DNA of 64,000 nt from Polyangiaceae bacterium (GTDB lineage: Bacteria; Myxococcota_A; Polyangia; Polyangiales; Polyangiaceae): the NCBI GenBank assembly GCA_016715885.1, contig JADJXL010000015.1, positions 62,001-126,000 on the forward strand, given 5' to 3'. Made by a program: the position numbers and the translations under genes. Shown here in pieces: positions 16,899 to 25,263 of this stretch. The notes under the pieces were generated by a model that worked only from the letters and a program-made list of their open reading frames with translations, was not told where the DNA came from and made no database searches. The number at the start of each line of letters is the position of its first letter. The stretch's first letter is position 1.

Positions 16899-18521
16899 TC
16901 AAGAACGAGCACCACTCACGTCTTTCCACTCGATATCGAATCGAGACAAATATTTTCGCAATCGATCGGCATCGTTGACCGTCGTGCGGCCTTTGCGAGA
17001 TTCGGCAAAAAGAACGCGCCCCGCTTCGCTCAAACTCCGAGCGTCCCGACAAACTCGCAAGACGTCCTCGAGCTGCACGCGGTCGAATCGATCGAGCTTC
17101 GCGGCCGCTTCTCCGAGCACATCCGCCACGTAATCGACACCGTCCGACTTCTTGCCCTGCAATAAGGCCCTGCCGCTCGACCAGGAAGTTTCGAGCCGTT
17201 CTATTTCTTCGGCGACGATTTCTTTCGTAATGCGTCCCCCGTGTGCGAGCGTGGCCATGCGCGTGACGCATGCATTCAAGTCCCGAAAATTGCCCGCCCA
17301 AAGCCCACGACCTGAGATCGCAAATTCCAAAAATGCTTCTCGCGCCGCCTTGTTCATCGTGATGTTCACGCCCAGGACTTTGGCTGCAAGCTCGAGCTCG
17401 TAATCGAGGTTCGGCTCGATGTCTTCGGGCCGCTCGCGTAATGCCGGAAGACGAAACGTCCAGAGGTTGATTCGGGCATATAGATCTTCACGAAATTCTC
17501 CTTTTGCCGCCAGGACTCCGAGATCACGGTTGGTCCCAGCAATCAGCAAAAAATCGCTTTTCACTTCTTGATCCGCGCCGACCGGGTAAAACGCCTTTTG
17601 CTCGATCGCCCGCAAAAGCATGGCTTGTTCGTCGAGCCCGAGCTCCCCGATTTCGTCCAAAAAGAGCAGGCCCCCGTCTGCTTTTCGCAAAAGGCCCGGC
17701 CTGTCCGTCACGGCCCCCGTGAATGCACCTCGCTTGTGACCAAATAGCGTAGCCATTGCAGCATCGCCCCGAAGCGTGGCGCAATTGACCGGAACGAACT
17801 CGCCCTGAATCTGTCGGCGAGATTTTTTTAGCTCGTGTATACGCGCCGCGAGCTGACTCTTGCCCGCACCCGTGGGCCCCATGAGCAGGATCGGCGCTCG
17901 CGATGCTTTCGCGACTTCCTCGATTCGCTCGATCAATCGATTGAATGCGGCATTCTTCGTTTCGATGCCCGCCTTGAGAAAACTTTGACCGTCCTTGCGT
18001 TCCCGGGCAAACCTCGATAAAATGCGGTCGTAGCGGGACAGGTCCAAGTCCACGATGGAATACGACCCTGGGCCGTCCGGTCGTTCGCGACGCGGCGGCG
18101 CCGATTGCACGACGCGCGCTGGCAAATACCTCGCTTCGGTCAATAAAAACAAGCATATCTGCGCGACGTGCGTGCCCGTCGTGAGATGCACGAGGTAATC
18201 TTCTTGATCGGGCTTGAAAGGATAGGACCGAGCCAAATCGTGCAGCGTTGCATACACCTCCTCGAAGTCCCACGGGTCCTTCCATGCGACGTCGATCCGT
18301 TCGATCGTCGTTTCTGGCGATACGTGGCGCACGTCTGCCGTAACATGATCGGCTAAATCGCGCGACTGCTTGTCGTGGAGCAATACGAGGCGGCTGACGA
18401 GCAGGTCTTCGTGCTGGCACAAAGCAATGGTGGGGCGCCACCGGTCCCATCGGCCGGGACCTCGGCCAGCGTCGAGCGTGGTGCCAAGAATGCTGAAGAC
18501 GACGAGCGGACGGGAAGCCAT
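16899..18521 (-). CDS. rtcR: RtcR, sigma-54-dependent activator of RNA repair genes
   Basis: The protein has 540 residues. Residues 1-185 are the RtcR-specific sensor domain (CARF-like, starting VVFSILGTTLD) thought to sense RNA ends or cyclic nucleotides. Residues about 190-430 are the AAA+ activator: Walker A GPTGAGKS 215-222, the sigma-54 contact loop GAFTGA 265-270, Walker B LLFLDEIGEL. The C-terminus is a helix-turn-helix region. In Proteobacteria RtcR drives rtcBA, and here it is divergent from rtcBA with a -24/-12 promoter between them. Length and domain order match the family. Confidence 0.95.
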   Translation of the reverse strand: MASRPLVVFSILGTTLDAGRGPGRWDRWRPTIALCQHEDLLVSRLVLLHDKQSRDLADHVTADVRHVSPETTIERIDVAWKDPWDFEEVYATLHDLARSYPFKPDQEDYLVHLTTGTHVAQICLFLLTEARYLPARVVQSAPPRRERPDGPGSYSIVDLDLSRYDRILSRFARERKDGQSFLKAGIETKNAAFNRLIERIEEVAKASRAPILLMGPTGAGKSQLAARIHELKKSRRQIQGEFVPVNCATLRGDAAMATLFGHKRGAFTGAVTDRPGLLRKADGGLLFLDEIGELGLDEQAMLLRAIEQKAFYPVGADQEVKSDFLLIAGTNRDLGVLAAKGEFREDLYARINLWTFRLPALRERPEDIEPNLDYELELAAKVLGVNITMNKAAREAFLEFAISGRGLWAGNFRDLNACVTRMATLAHGGRITKEIVAEEIERLETSWSSGRALLQGKKSDGVDYVADVLGEAAAKLDRFDRVQLEDVLRVCRDARSLSEAGRVLFAESRKGRTTVNDADRLRKYLSRFDIEWKDVSGARS

Positions 18522-18610
18522 AGGACCGCCAGAATAGCATGAACTTGGAAGGATGTATCGTCTTTTATCCGCTCATCTATGCGAAGCTACCCAACAAGCC
18601 CCTTCTGCAC

Positions 18611-18628
18611 TGGGCACGCATCGTGCAT
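18611..18628 (+). promoter_or_regulatory. Sigma-54 (-24/-12) promoter of rtcBA
   Basis: TGGGCAC...GTGCAT contains GG (18613-18614), exactly 10 bp, then GC (18625-18626), the invariant sigma-54 pattern, with TGGCAC-like and TGCA-like flanks. Transcription would start near 18638, leaving a short leader with GAGGAA at 18651 before the rtcB ATG at 18663. The divergent RtcR gene supports the call. Confidence 0.8.
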
Positions 18629-18662
18629 TCTACGGACTCGACCACTCGCTGAGGAAACTGCC

Positions 18663-19889
18663 ATGACCGAGTCGACCCATGTGACGTTTCAAACCGACGG
18701 CGTGCCTGTCAAGGCGTGGACCAAAGGCGTGCCTTTCGAGGCCGAGGCGGAAGCGCAATTGCGTCGCGTTGCTGCATTGCCATTCGTCTACAAGTGGGTC
18801 GCCGTGATGCCCGACGTGCACGCGGGAAAAGGCGCGACCGTGGGAAGCGTGATTGCGACGGATGGAGCGATCATTCCGGCCGCGGTGGGCGTGGATATCG
18901 GGTGCGGAATGATTGCCGTGGAAACGACGCTGACGGCTTCGCAATTGCCCGACGACTTGAAAACGATTCGCTCGGCCATCGAAAAGGCGGTTCCGCACGG
19001 GCGCACGAACAATGGTGGACCAGGCGATCGCGGTGCATGGGCAAACTTGCCTCCGCGCGTCGTGACTGCGTGGAATGACCTCGAGCCGGGTTTCAAACGA
19101 ATCGTCGAACGCGACCCGAAGCTGGGTCGAGGTGTGACGCCGGAGCACCTGGGAACGCTGGGAACGGGAAACCATTTCATCGAGATGTGCCTGGACGAGC
19201 GCGATCACGTTTGGTTCATGTTGCATTCGGGTTCGCGCGGCGTGGGTAATCGCATTGGAAGCTTGTTCATCGAACGAGCAAAACGTGAAATGGAGCGATG
19301 GCTGATTCGGCTTCCGGATATGGACTTGGCCTACTTGCCGGAAGGATCCGAGCACTTTGGTGCGTATTACGACGCTTTGAAATGGGCGCAGGACTTCGCT
19401 CGGACAAACCGCGCCTTGATGATGGAAGCGACGCTCGAAGCCGTGCGTCGATCGGGGATTTTGCCGCCTTTCGAGCTTGGAAGCGAAGCGGTGAATTGCC
19501 ACCATAATTACGTGGCGAAGGAGCACCATTACGGGAAAAACGTGTGGGTGACTCGAAAAGGCGCCGTGCGTGCCGGCGAAGGAGAATTGGGGATCATTCC
19601 CGGCAGCATGGGCGCGAAAAGTTTCATCGTACGCGGCAAGGGTAATGCGCAATCGTTTTGCTCGTGTAGTCACGGTGCAGGGCGAAAAATGTCGCGTACG
19701 GCGGCGAAGAAAGCTTTTTCGCTCGAGGATCACGCGCGCATGACGGCCGGTATCGAATGCCGCAAAGACGCCGACGTCATCGATGAAACACCGGGCGCGT
19801 ACAAGTCGATCGACGACGTGATGAATGCGCAGGCGGATCTGGTGGATATCGTGCACACGCTACGGCAAGTGGTATGCGTGAAAGGGTAA
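18663..19889 (+). CDS. rtcB: RtcB RNA ligase
   Basis: The protein has 408 residues, the usual length. RtcB joins RNA 2',3'-cyclic phosphate or 3'-phosphate ends to 5'-OH ends using GTP and Mn2+. Visible motifs are the metal-binding Cys in VGVDIGCGMIA, LHSGSRGVGN, NCHHNYV, and the guanylylated His in FCSCSHGAGRKMSR. The ATG at 18663 has GAGGAA upstream. The frame stays open to 18579, but that would run through the sigma-54 promoter. rtcA follows after 4 bp. Confidence 0.97.
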   Translation: MTESTHVTFQTDGVPVKAWTKGVPFEAEAEAQLRRVAALPFVYKWVAVMPDVHAGKGATVGSVIATDGAIIPAAVGVDIGCGMIAVETTLTASQLPDDLKTIRSAIEKAVPHGRTNNGGPGDRGAWANLPPRVVTAWNDLEPGFKRIVERDPKLGRGVTPEHLGTLGTGNHFIEMCLDERDHVWFMLHSGSRGVGNRIGSLFIERAKREMERWLIRLPDMDLAYLPEGSEHFGAYYDALKWAQDFARTNRALMMEATLEAVRRSGILPPFELGSEAVNCHHNYVAKEHHYGKNVWVTRKGAVRAGEGELGIIPGSMGAKSFIVRGKGNAQSFCSCSHGAGRKMSRTAAKKAFSLEDHARMTAGIECRKDADVIDETPGAYKSIDDVMNAQADLVDIVHTLRQVVCVKG

Positions 19890-19893
19890 TGTC

Positions 19894-20919
19894 ATGTTGA
19901 CGCTGGATGGATCGACCGGCGAAGGCGGCGGACAGATTTTGCGCACGTCGCTGGGTTTGTCGATGGTGACGGGACAACCTTTTCGCGTGCATTCGATTCG
20001 CGCGCGAAGATCTCGCCCGGGCCTCATGCGACAACACCTCTGCGCCGTGCGCGCCGCGGCGGAAGTATCGGGCGCGACGCTTTCGGGCGACGAAATCGGT
20101 TCGAAGGAGCTCGTTTTCAAGCCGGGCGCGGCGCGCGCAGGGTCGTACCATTTTGCCATCGGCAGCGCCGGAAGCGCGACGCTCGTATTGCAAACTGTGC
20201 TGCCCGCATTGCTCCTGGCCCAAGGCACTTCGTCGCTCGTGATCGAAGGAGGCACGCACAATTCGATGGCGCCGTCGTGGGACGCCATCGAGCGTGCATT
20301 TTTACCGCTCGTAAGGCGCTTGGGCGGCAAAGCCTCCGGAACCATTACGTCTTATGGGTTTTTCCCGGCCGGAGGCGGACGTTTGGAAGTGACGATTGCG
20401 GGCGGAGCAAAGCTCGAAGAATTGGTTTTACGGGAACGTGGTCAAGTGCTCAAAACGCAACTTCGAGCGCTGGTCGCGCAAATTCCGGGAATCGTCGGCG
20501 TGCGCGAAGTGGATCATTTTTGTGATGAATTGCCGTGGTGGGATCGAAAAACGGCGCGGCCCGAGGTCATCAAAAATAGCCACGGTCCCGGCAATGCCCT
20601 GGTCGCCGACGTGATATGCGAGCACGTGACGGAGGTGTTCACGGCGTACGGCGAACGCGGCCTGCGCGCAGAAATCGTCGCCGAAAATGCTGCAAAAATG
20701 GTCGATCGTTACGTCAAGGCCGAGGTTCCCATCGGCGAGCACGTCGCAGACCAATTGCTCTTGCCAATGGCGCTTGGAAAAGGCGGCGCGTTTCGTACGC
20801 TCGCGTTATCCGAGCACACGCGCACGCAAGCCGAAGTCATTCGCACATTCTTGGGAACGACCATTCGATTCACGGAATTGGGAACGGACGACGTGCTGGC
20901 GGAGGTTTTACCGAAATGA
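19894..20919 (+). CDS. rtcA: RNA 3'-terminal phosphate cyclase
   Basis: The protein has 341 residues, normal for RtcA, and converts RNA 3'-phosphate to 2',3'-cyclic phosphate using ATP. It starts with DGSTGEGGGQILRTSL and the RSRPGLMRQHL segment, has GGGRLEVTI in the middle, and carries the adenylylated His near the end in LSEHTRTQAE. It is co-transcribed with rtcB. Together they can reseal or remodel cleaved RNA, including tRNA. Confidence 0.96.
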   Translation: MLTLDGSTGEGGGQILRTSLGLSMVTGQPFRVHSIRARRSRPGLMRQHLCAVRAAAEVSGATLSGDEIGSKELVFKPGAARAGSYHFAIGSAGSATLVLQTVLPALLLAQGTSSLVIEGGTHNSMAPSWDAIERAFLPLVRRLGGKASGTITSYGFFPAGGGRLEVTIAGGAKLEELVLRERGQVLKTQLRALVAQIPGIVGVREVDHFCDELPWWDRKTARPEVIKNSHGPGNALVADVICEHVTEVFTAYGERGLRAEIVAENAAKMVDRYVKAEVPIGEHVADQLLLPMALGKGGAFRTLALSEHTRTQAEVIRTFLGTTIRFTELGTDDVLAEVLPK

Positions 20920-20921
20920 GG

Positions 20922-21896
20922 TCACAGCCCTCGCCAACCAAATTGCACGGAGCCCGATGGGAGGCGCGGGGGTTCGAGCGCTAGAATGTAATCGACGCGG
21001 CGATTGCGCGCTTCGGCCACTTCATCCGCCGTCTTCACGATGGGAGAATGCTCGCCGAACCCCTCGAAGGATACGGGCATCTTGAGCCCCTTGCTGCGGA
21101 ACCACGCCGCAATGGCTCGTGCACGCTTACGCGACAGCGTCAAATTATGCTCGGGGCTGCCCACGGTGTCGGTATGGCCGGCAATGTAAAGGGCAATGCC
21201 GGGCAAGTCCTTGTGGCGATTCGCGATTTCTTTGATCTTGTCGAGGCTCGCCTGAAGCTTCGGCACCTCCGAATCACGAATGGCATCGGAATCGGTCTCG
21301 AAATTGACCTCTTCGTGATCGATCGACACGTTCCACGGCGTAATCTGCATTCCAACGTAGCGCCCGTGCGTATCGTGCCCCCAAACCTCGATACGCAAAA
21401 TCGGTTCGATTTGCGACGGCGTCCAGGATGCAACGAGCGCCGTACCTGCGGATGCACCGCCAAATCCTTTTGCCGATTCGGCAATGGTTCGTCCTGACTC
21501 ACCAATGACCTTCAACGTCACCTTGCACGCCGGCTGATTCAGTTTGACCTCCAATCGATGATCGTCGAGGTTCACTTGGGCGCGGTCGATGGTCATTGCG
21601 AGCTTGACCGTGGGCGGTTTGGCTCCTGGCGGCGGATCACATGAAATGGCTGGAGGCGGCGGAGGTGCTTCTTGCGGCTCGGATGCAGTCGCTTCCGGCT
21701 TGGGTGGCGCATCGGTCTTCACTTCGGCCGTCTTCTCCGGCGCAGCCGTCGTGTCGTTCGTCGATGTCGCCGTCGTGTCGCCCGATGAAGATTGATCCGT
21801 TTTTTGATCCGGATCCGTAACAGGCGGCGTTGTTCCACCACACCCAAGGCCGAGAACGAAGAAGGAACAGAGCACGAAGGACGCTGCTTTCGCCAT
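20922..21896 (-). CDS. OmpA-like lipoprotein
   Basis: The protein has 324 residues. The signal ends at the lipobox GLGC, followed by a 65-residue Thr/Asp/Pro/Glu-rich linker. A middle domain of unknown type follows. The C-terminal 120 residues are an OmpA peptidoglycan-binding domain: VNFETDSDAIRD, YIAGHTDTVG, and LSRKRARAIAAWF with GFGEHSPI. It probably ties the outer membrane to the cell wall. The ATG at 21896 is chosen for the signal peptide; the frame continues upstream. It is convergent with rtcA (2 bp between the stops). Confidence 0.88.
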   Translation of the reverse strand: MAKAASFVLCSFFVLGLGCGGTTPPVTDPDQKTDQSSSGDTTATSTNDTTAAPEKTAEVKTDAPPKPEATASEPQEAPPPPPAISCDPPPGAKPPTVKLAMTIDRAQVNLDDHRLEVKLNQPACKVTLKVIGESGRTIAESAKGFGGASAGTALVASWTPSQIEPILRIEVWGHDTHGRYVGMQITPWNVSIDHEEVNFETDSDAIRDSEVPKLQASLDKIKEIANRHKDLPGIALYIAGHTDTVGSPEHNLTLSRKRARAIAAWFRSKGLKMPVSFEGFGEHSPIVKTADEVAEARNRRVDYILALEPPRLPSGSVQFGWRGL

Positions 21897-21963
21897 GACT
21901 CGAAGCTTTACTGCAACTGCGTGCGCGATTCCAGGGTAAAACTGTATGCGCCGAGTGACAGGG

Positions 21964-23649
21964 TCAGTCTCGAAGCAGGCGCGTGTGGATGACGGGAGAT
22001 CGACGCGCCACGCGGCGCTCGAGAACCTCGCCGGCGCGCAAGAGCACGTGTTCTTCCCACGGTCGCCCCATGAGCTGGATGCCAATGGGCCGCGCATGGG
22101 CGTCATATCCGCCTGGCACGGAGAGCGCTGGATTGCCCGACAAATTTGCGGGAAAGCTGTATCGCATGAGGTTGCTCGTCACTTCGAGATTGCTTTCCCC
22201 GCGCGGAAACACGTCGGCTGCAATTGGAGGAGCCGTCTGCGCCGTCGTTGGCGTCACGATGACGTCCACTTTTTCGAAAACGGTTGCCAAATGGCGCTGG
22301 AATCGCGTGCGCATACGCTGCGCTTGCACGTAATCGCGTCCCGTGAGCGATCGGGCAATGGCCAAGTTGATTCGCACGCCGAGACCATAATCGCGACGAT
22401 GTTCGGCGTCGAATCGTTCCATGCAGGTTGCCATTTCGCACAAAATGGTAATGGCTTGCGCGATGCGCACACGGTCGAGCTCGGGAACGGATACTTCAAT
22501 GATTTCAGCACCTTGCTGGCGAAATACATCCAGCGCGTCCCATACGGCACGGGTCACTTCGGGCGAGGCATGTTCGACCCATGGCCGGTAAAACCCGAAA
22601 CGAAGGTGTCGTAAATCCTCATCGCCGAAACCCGTCAAATGCACGGCTGGTTGATGAAGAGAATCGTGATCGAGCGGCTCGGGACCGGCCATGATGGCAT
22701 ACGCCAGGGCGACGTCTCGCACGGTGGCGCCCAAGGGTCCGACGTGTCCGACGCTTGCGCATAGAGGAAATGCGCCGAGCTCCGTAATGCGGCTCCACGT
22801 GGCTTTGAGCCCGACGACGCCGCAAAGTGCTGCGGGAATACGAATGGAGCCGCCGCCATCGGCACCCACGGAAATGGGGCCAAACCCGGCTGCAACGCTG
22901 GCCGCGGAACCGCTCGACGAGCCACCCGGATAATGGCCAGGAGCATAAGGATTCGTGGGCGTCCCGTGATGCGCATTGAATCCCGACGTGTCGATGCCAA
23001 TTTCGTACATATTGACCTTGCCGAGAATCACTGCGCCAGCTTTGCGTAATCGCGCTACGCTGGCGGCATCGTCGGTCGCAAGGTTTTTCAAAAATCGCGT
23101 ACCGACGGTCGTATGATATCCGTCGACGTCGAGCTCGTCCTTGATGGTAATGGGCACGCCATCGAGCGGCCCGAGCGGTGCATGTTGTCGATATCGTTCG
23201 CGGCTGGCACGAGCTTCCGCCAATACGCGTTCATTGTTGCGCTCGATGAAAATGTGCATGGCGCCTTCGCCCTTGTCGAGACGTTCGGCAGCGGCAATGA
23301 ATCGCTCGGCGACGACGACCGGATCGGCGCGTCCGGATCGATAGGCTTCATGAAAATCGGCAGCGGATTCAAAGGCAAAGCCATTCGCCGGCCGAGCGCC
23401 CTTCACGATGGCTTCGAGGTCGAGCGGCGTCGAGCTCGAACCATCGATGGATCCAAGGCGCGGAAGGTCTGGGCCGACGGTGGGAGGTTCAGGGATGTGG
23501 GCTCGGCGAAAATCCAAAATGCCGAGGTCTTGCATGAGCTTGTGCGAAGCAAGCAAGCCGGTGACTGGATGTTCGAGCGCCGCGGTCGCTGCTTCGAGCG
23601 CGCGGCCGGCCAAACGAGGTGCTTTTGCTGTGCCGAGGTCGTAGGTCAT
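21964..23649 (-). CDS. Amidase signature family enzyme
   Basis: The protein has about 561 residues; typical amidases have 460-500, and the extra length is an N-terminal 100-residue extension. Catalytic Lys is K170 (VPITIKDELDVDG). The Ser-rich loop PGGSSSGSA is at about 241-249, and the nucleophile Ser in GADGGGSIR is near 268, giving the Ser-cisSer-Lys triad. It hydrolyses an amide of unknown nature. The ATG at 23649 follows the stop of a small gene by 8 bp, so it is the third gene of an operon. Confidence 0.9.
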   Translation of the reverse strand: MTYDLGTAKAPRLAGRALEAATAALEHPVTGLLASHKLMQDLGILDFRRAHIPEPPTVGPDLPRLGSIDGSSSTPLDLEAIVKGARPANGFAFESAADFHEAYRSGRADPVVVAERFIAAAERLDKGEGAMHIFIERNNERVLAEARASRERYRQHAPLGPLDGVPITIKDELDVDGYHTTVGTRFLKNLATDDAASVARLRKAGAVILGKVNMYEIGIDTSGFNAHHGTPTNPYAPGHYPGGSSSGSAASVAAGFGPISVGADGGGSIRIPAALCGVVGLKATWSRITELGAFPLCASVGHVGPLGATVRDVALAYAIMAGPEPLDHDSLHQPAVHLTGFGDEDLRHLRFGFYRPWVEHASPEVTRAVWDALDVFRQQGAEIIEVSVPELDRVRIAQAITILCEMATCMERFDAEHRRDYGLGVRINLAIARSLTGRDYVQAQRMRTRFQRHLATVFEKVDVIVTPTTAQTAPPIAADVFPRGESNLEVTSNLMRYSFPANLSGNPALSVPGGYDAHARPIGIQLMGRPWEEHVLLRAGEVLERRVARRSPVIHTRLLRD

Positions 23650-23657
23650 GATGCACG

Positions 23658-23867
23658 TTATCCGAAGTCGACCACTGGAACGCAACGCTCTTCATCCCAG
23701 CGCCAATCGAACCGTAAAATTTCACGCCACGAAAATTTCCCATCAGATTCGTCGACACGCTCGAGAATGACTGCGGGAAAGTTTTGCTGGGCAAATGCTT
23801 TGGCCTCGTCGAGCGTACCAAACGGCACTGAGCGGCGTGCATCCACGAAGTAGCGCGGAGGAATCAT
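23658..23867 (-). CDS. Small hypothetical protein
   Basis: The protein has 69 residues, starts with MIPPRYFVDARRS and contains a short amphipathic stretch (FGTLDEAKAFAQQNFPAV) and a Trp/Arg/Asp-rich end. No family is recognised. The ATG overlaps the upstream stop in ATGA, and the amidase follows by 8 bp. That tight spacing is the main reason to believe the gene. Confidence 0.6.
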   Translation of the reverse strand: MIPPRYFVDARRSVPFGTLDEAKAFAQQNFPAVILERVDESDGKFSWREILRFDWRWDEERCVPVVDFG

Positions 23868-24526
23868 GGGAAGAGAGTATGTAGCTGGGAAACGACTTGT
23901 GGCAAGAGGTCCTGGGAAGGCGGGGCGCCCGTTCGAAGCTCCCACAGCCTAGCAAGCTCTCCAGATTCGATTGCTGCCATGATTTCGAGATAGCCTCGAC
24001 GCATGGGAATTTCGAGATCGCGAACCTCGACGCGTCGTGCGAACGCTTCAGGTCGGATGACGTGGCCTACGTCGCGCAGCAGGGCGATGACATCGAGAAT
24101 GTCTTTATCCCGATGGGCGAGAATCTTCATTGCGAGTAAATCTTCTACGGGTGGCACAGGAATGAGTGGCCCCCCGGGCTCCGCGCGAAGTTGCGCCTCC
24201 TTGATTTCTAGGGGATAACTTTCGAACGACATCATGTCGACGACGGAGCCCAAGGCAATGTCGACGAGGACCCGTTCCTTTTCCGATGTTCGCTCGGCGC
24301 GCCACCATAAGCCGCCCGAATAAACCGTATAGCCTCGGGTCGTGAGCATTTCACGCAACGCAGCAAGTGCGTCTGCATGCGCGAAGAGGTCGAGATCGTG
24401 GGTATAACGCTGATCTGGCTCACGGAGGTACGCGCGGACTGCGAACGCGCCAAGCACGACGAGTGGGATGCCGCGCCGCTCAGCCTCGGCAAGAATTGCT
24501 CCGAGTTCATGCTGGAGAGGATGCAC
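23864..24526 (-). CDS. Nucleotidyltransferase-fold protein (AbiEii-like)
   Basis: The protein has about 220 residues. VVLGAFAVRAYL followed 14 residues on by HDLDLFA is the G(G/A)xA...DxD pattern of minimal nucleotidyltransferases such as the AbiEii group. A second acidic strand (RVLVDIALGS) and PVEDLLAMKILAHRDKDILDV, the usual helix with conserved K and D, support this. The GTG at 24526 is assumed; the frame is open to 24634. It heads a three-gene operon with a small protein and the amidase. There is no AbiEi-like antitoxin nearby, so a toxin role is not supported. Confidence 0.75.
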   Translation of the reverse strand: MHPLQHELGAILAEAERRGIPLVVLGAFAVRAYLREPDQRYTHDLDLFAHADALAALREMLTTRGYTVYSGGLWWRAERTSEKERVLVDIALGSVVDMMSFESYPLEIKEAQLRAEPGGPLIPVPPVEDLLAMKILAHRDKDILDVIALLRDVGHVIRPEAFARRVEVRDLEIPMRRGYLEIMAAIESGELARLWELRTGAPPSQDLLPQVVSQLHTLFP

Positions 24527-24637
24527 GGAACGAGAATAGCACCTATTCAGGTAATCGGACACCTGAACGGTGATCGCGAAATCGCACAGTCGATCCGTCC
24601 GTCCAGGCTCATGCCTTCTGCGCTCCAAATGCAAGGT

Positions 24638-25087
24638 TCAAAGCCGTTCGAGCGTTTTGGGATCCTCTTCGCCGCCATAAAAAACAGACAAGGCTCGAGT
24701 AAAGAGTGGATGCGCGGGAGCCGCACGGTGAAAAAGGGTCATTGACGAGCGAAACTTCAGATCATCGGGTGAACCGAATATTTCATATGCGGAACGTTTC
24801 GGATGGCGCAACACCGCGCGCGTGCATTCTTCGAGCCTCTGCCCAAGCAGTGGATGCGCAAGATAGGCTCGCGCTTCGTCGAGCGACGCAAGCGCATATC
24901 GTTGCGCCATTGGACTGTGCCCCAGCCCCGCAATCTGCGGAAAAATGAACCACATCCAATGTGATTGCTTACGGCCAGCCTCGAGCTCGGCCAGTGCCGT
25001 GGAGTAGATCAGCTCCTGCGCGGCCACGAATCGCTGCATGAGATGATCATGCCGATCTTCGTGCGACGAGTAAAGCAACGACTTCAT
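24638..25087 (-). CDS. DUF1810 protein
   Basis: The protein has about 149 residues, the family's usual size. Key segments are LQRFVAAQE-like (MQRFVAAQELIY), AELEAGRKQSHWMWFIFPQ, and LRHPKRSAYEIFGSPDDLKFRSSMTLF, characteristic of DUF1810, with the conserved HWMWF and FPQ. The biochemical role of the family is unknown. It is divergent from addB, and the 176-bp gap between them contains one GACAAAC heptamer and nothing else I can name. Confidence 0.88.
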   Translation of the reverse strand: MKSLLYSSHEDRHDHLMQRFVAAQELIYSTALAELEAGRKQSHWMWFIFPQIAGLGHSPMAQRYALASLDEARAYLAHPLLGQRLEECTRAVLRHPKRSAYEIFGSPDDLKFRSSMTLFHRAAPAHPLFTRALSVFYGGEEDPKTLERL

Positions 25088-25263
25088 CTTTTGAAGATTT
25101 TCTGTTTTGCGATTGCACATGGTCGACATCCGCAATCTTTTGTAATGTTTTGCCGCAAATATCGGAATTGGAACGCACTTCGAGGATCGCTACGGACAAA
25201 CACCTCGCTCGCCCGCTCGCAAGAAAGCTCGACAAAGACCCGCACTAAAGGCATGACGGGCTG

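Noticed and set aside
18630..19856. A 408-codon frame opposite rtcB
   Set aside because: It is a shadow of rtcB, with no motif and no ribosome site.
23864..24526. An AbiE toxin-antitoxin system
   Set aside because: There is no AbiEi-type antitoxin gene next to it; only the fold matches.
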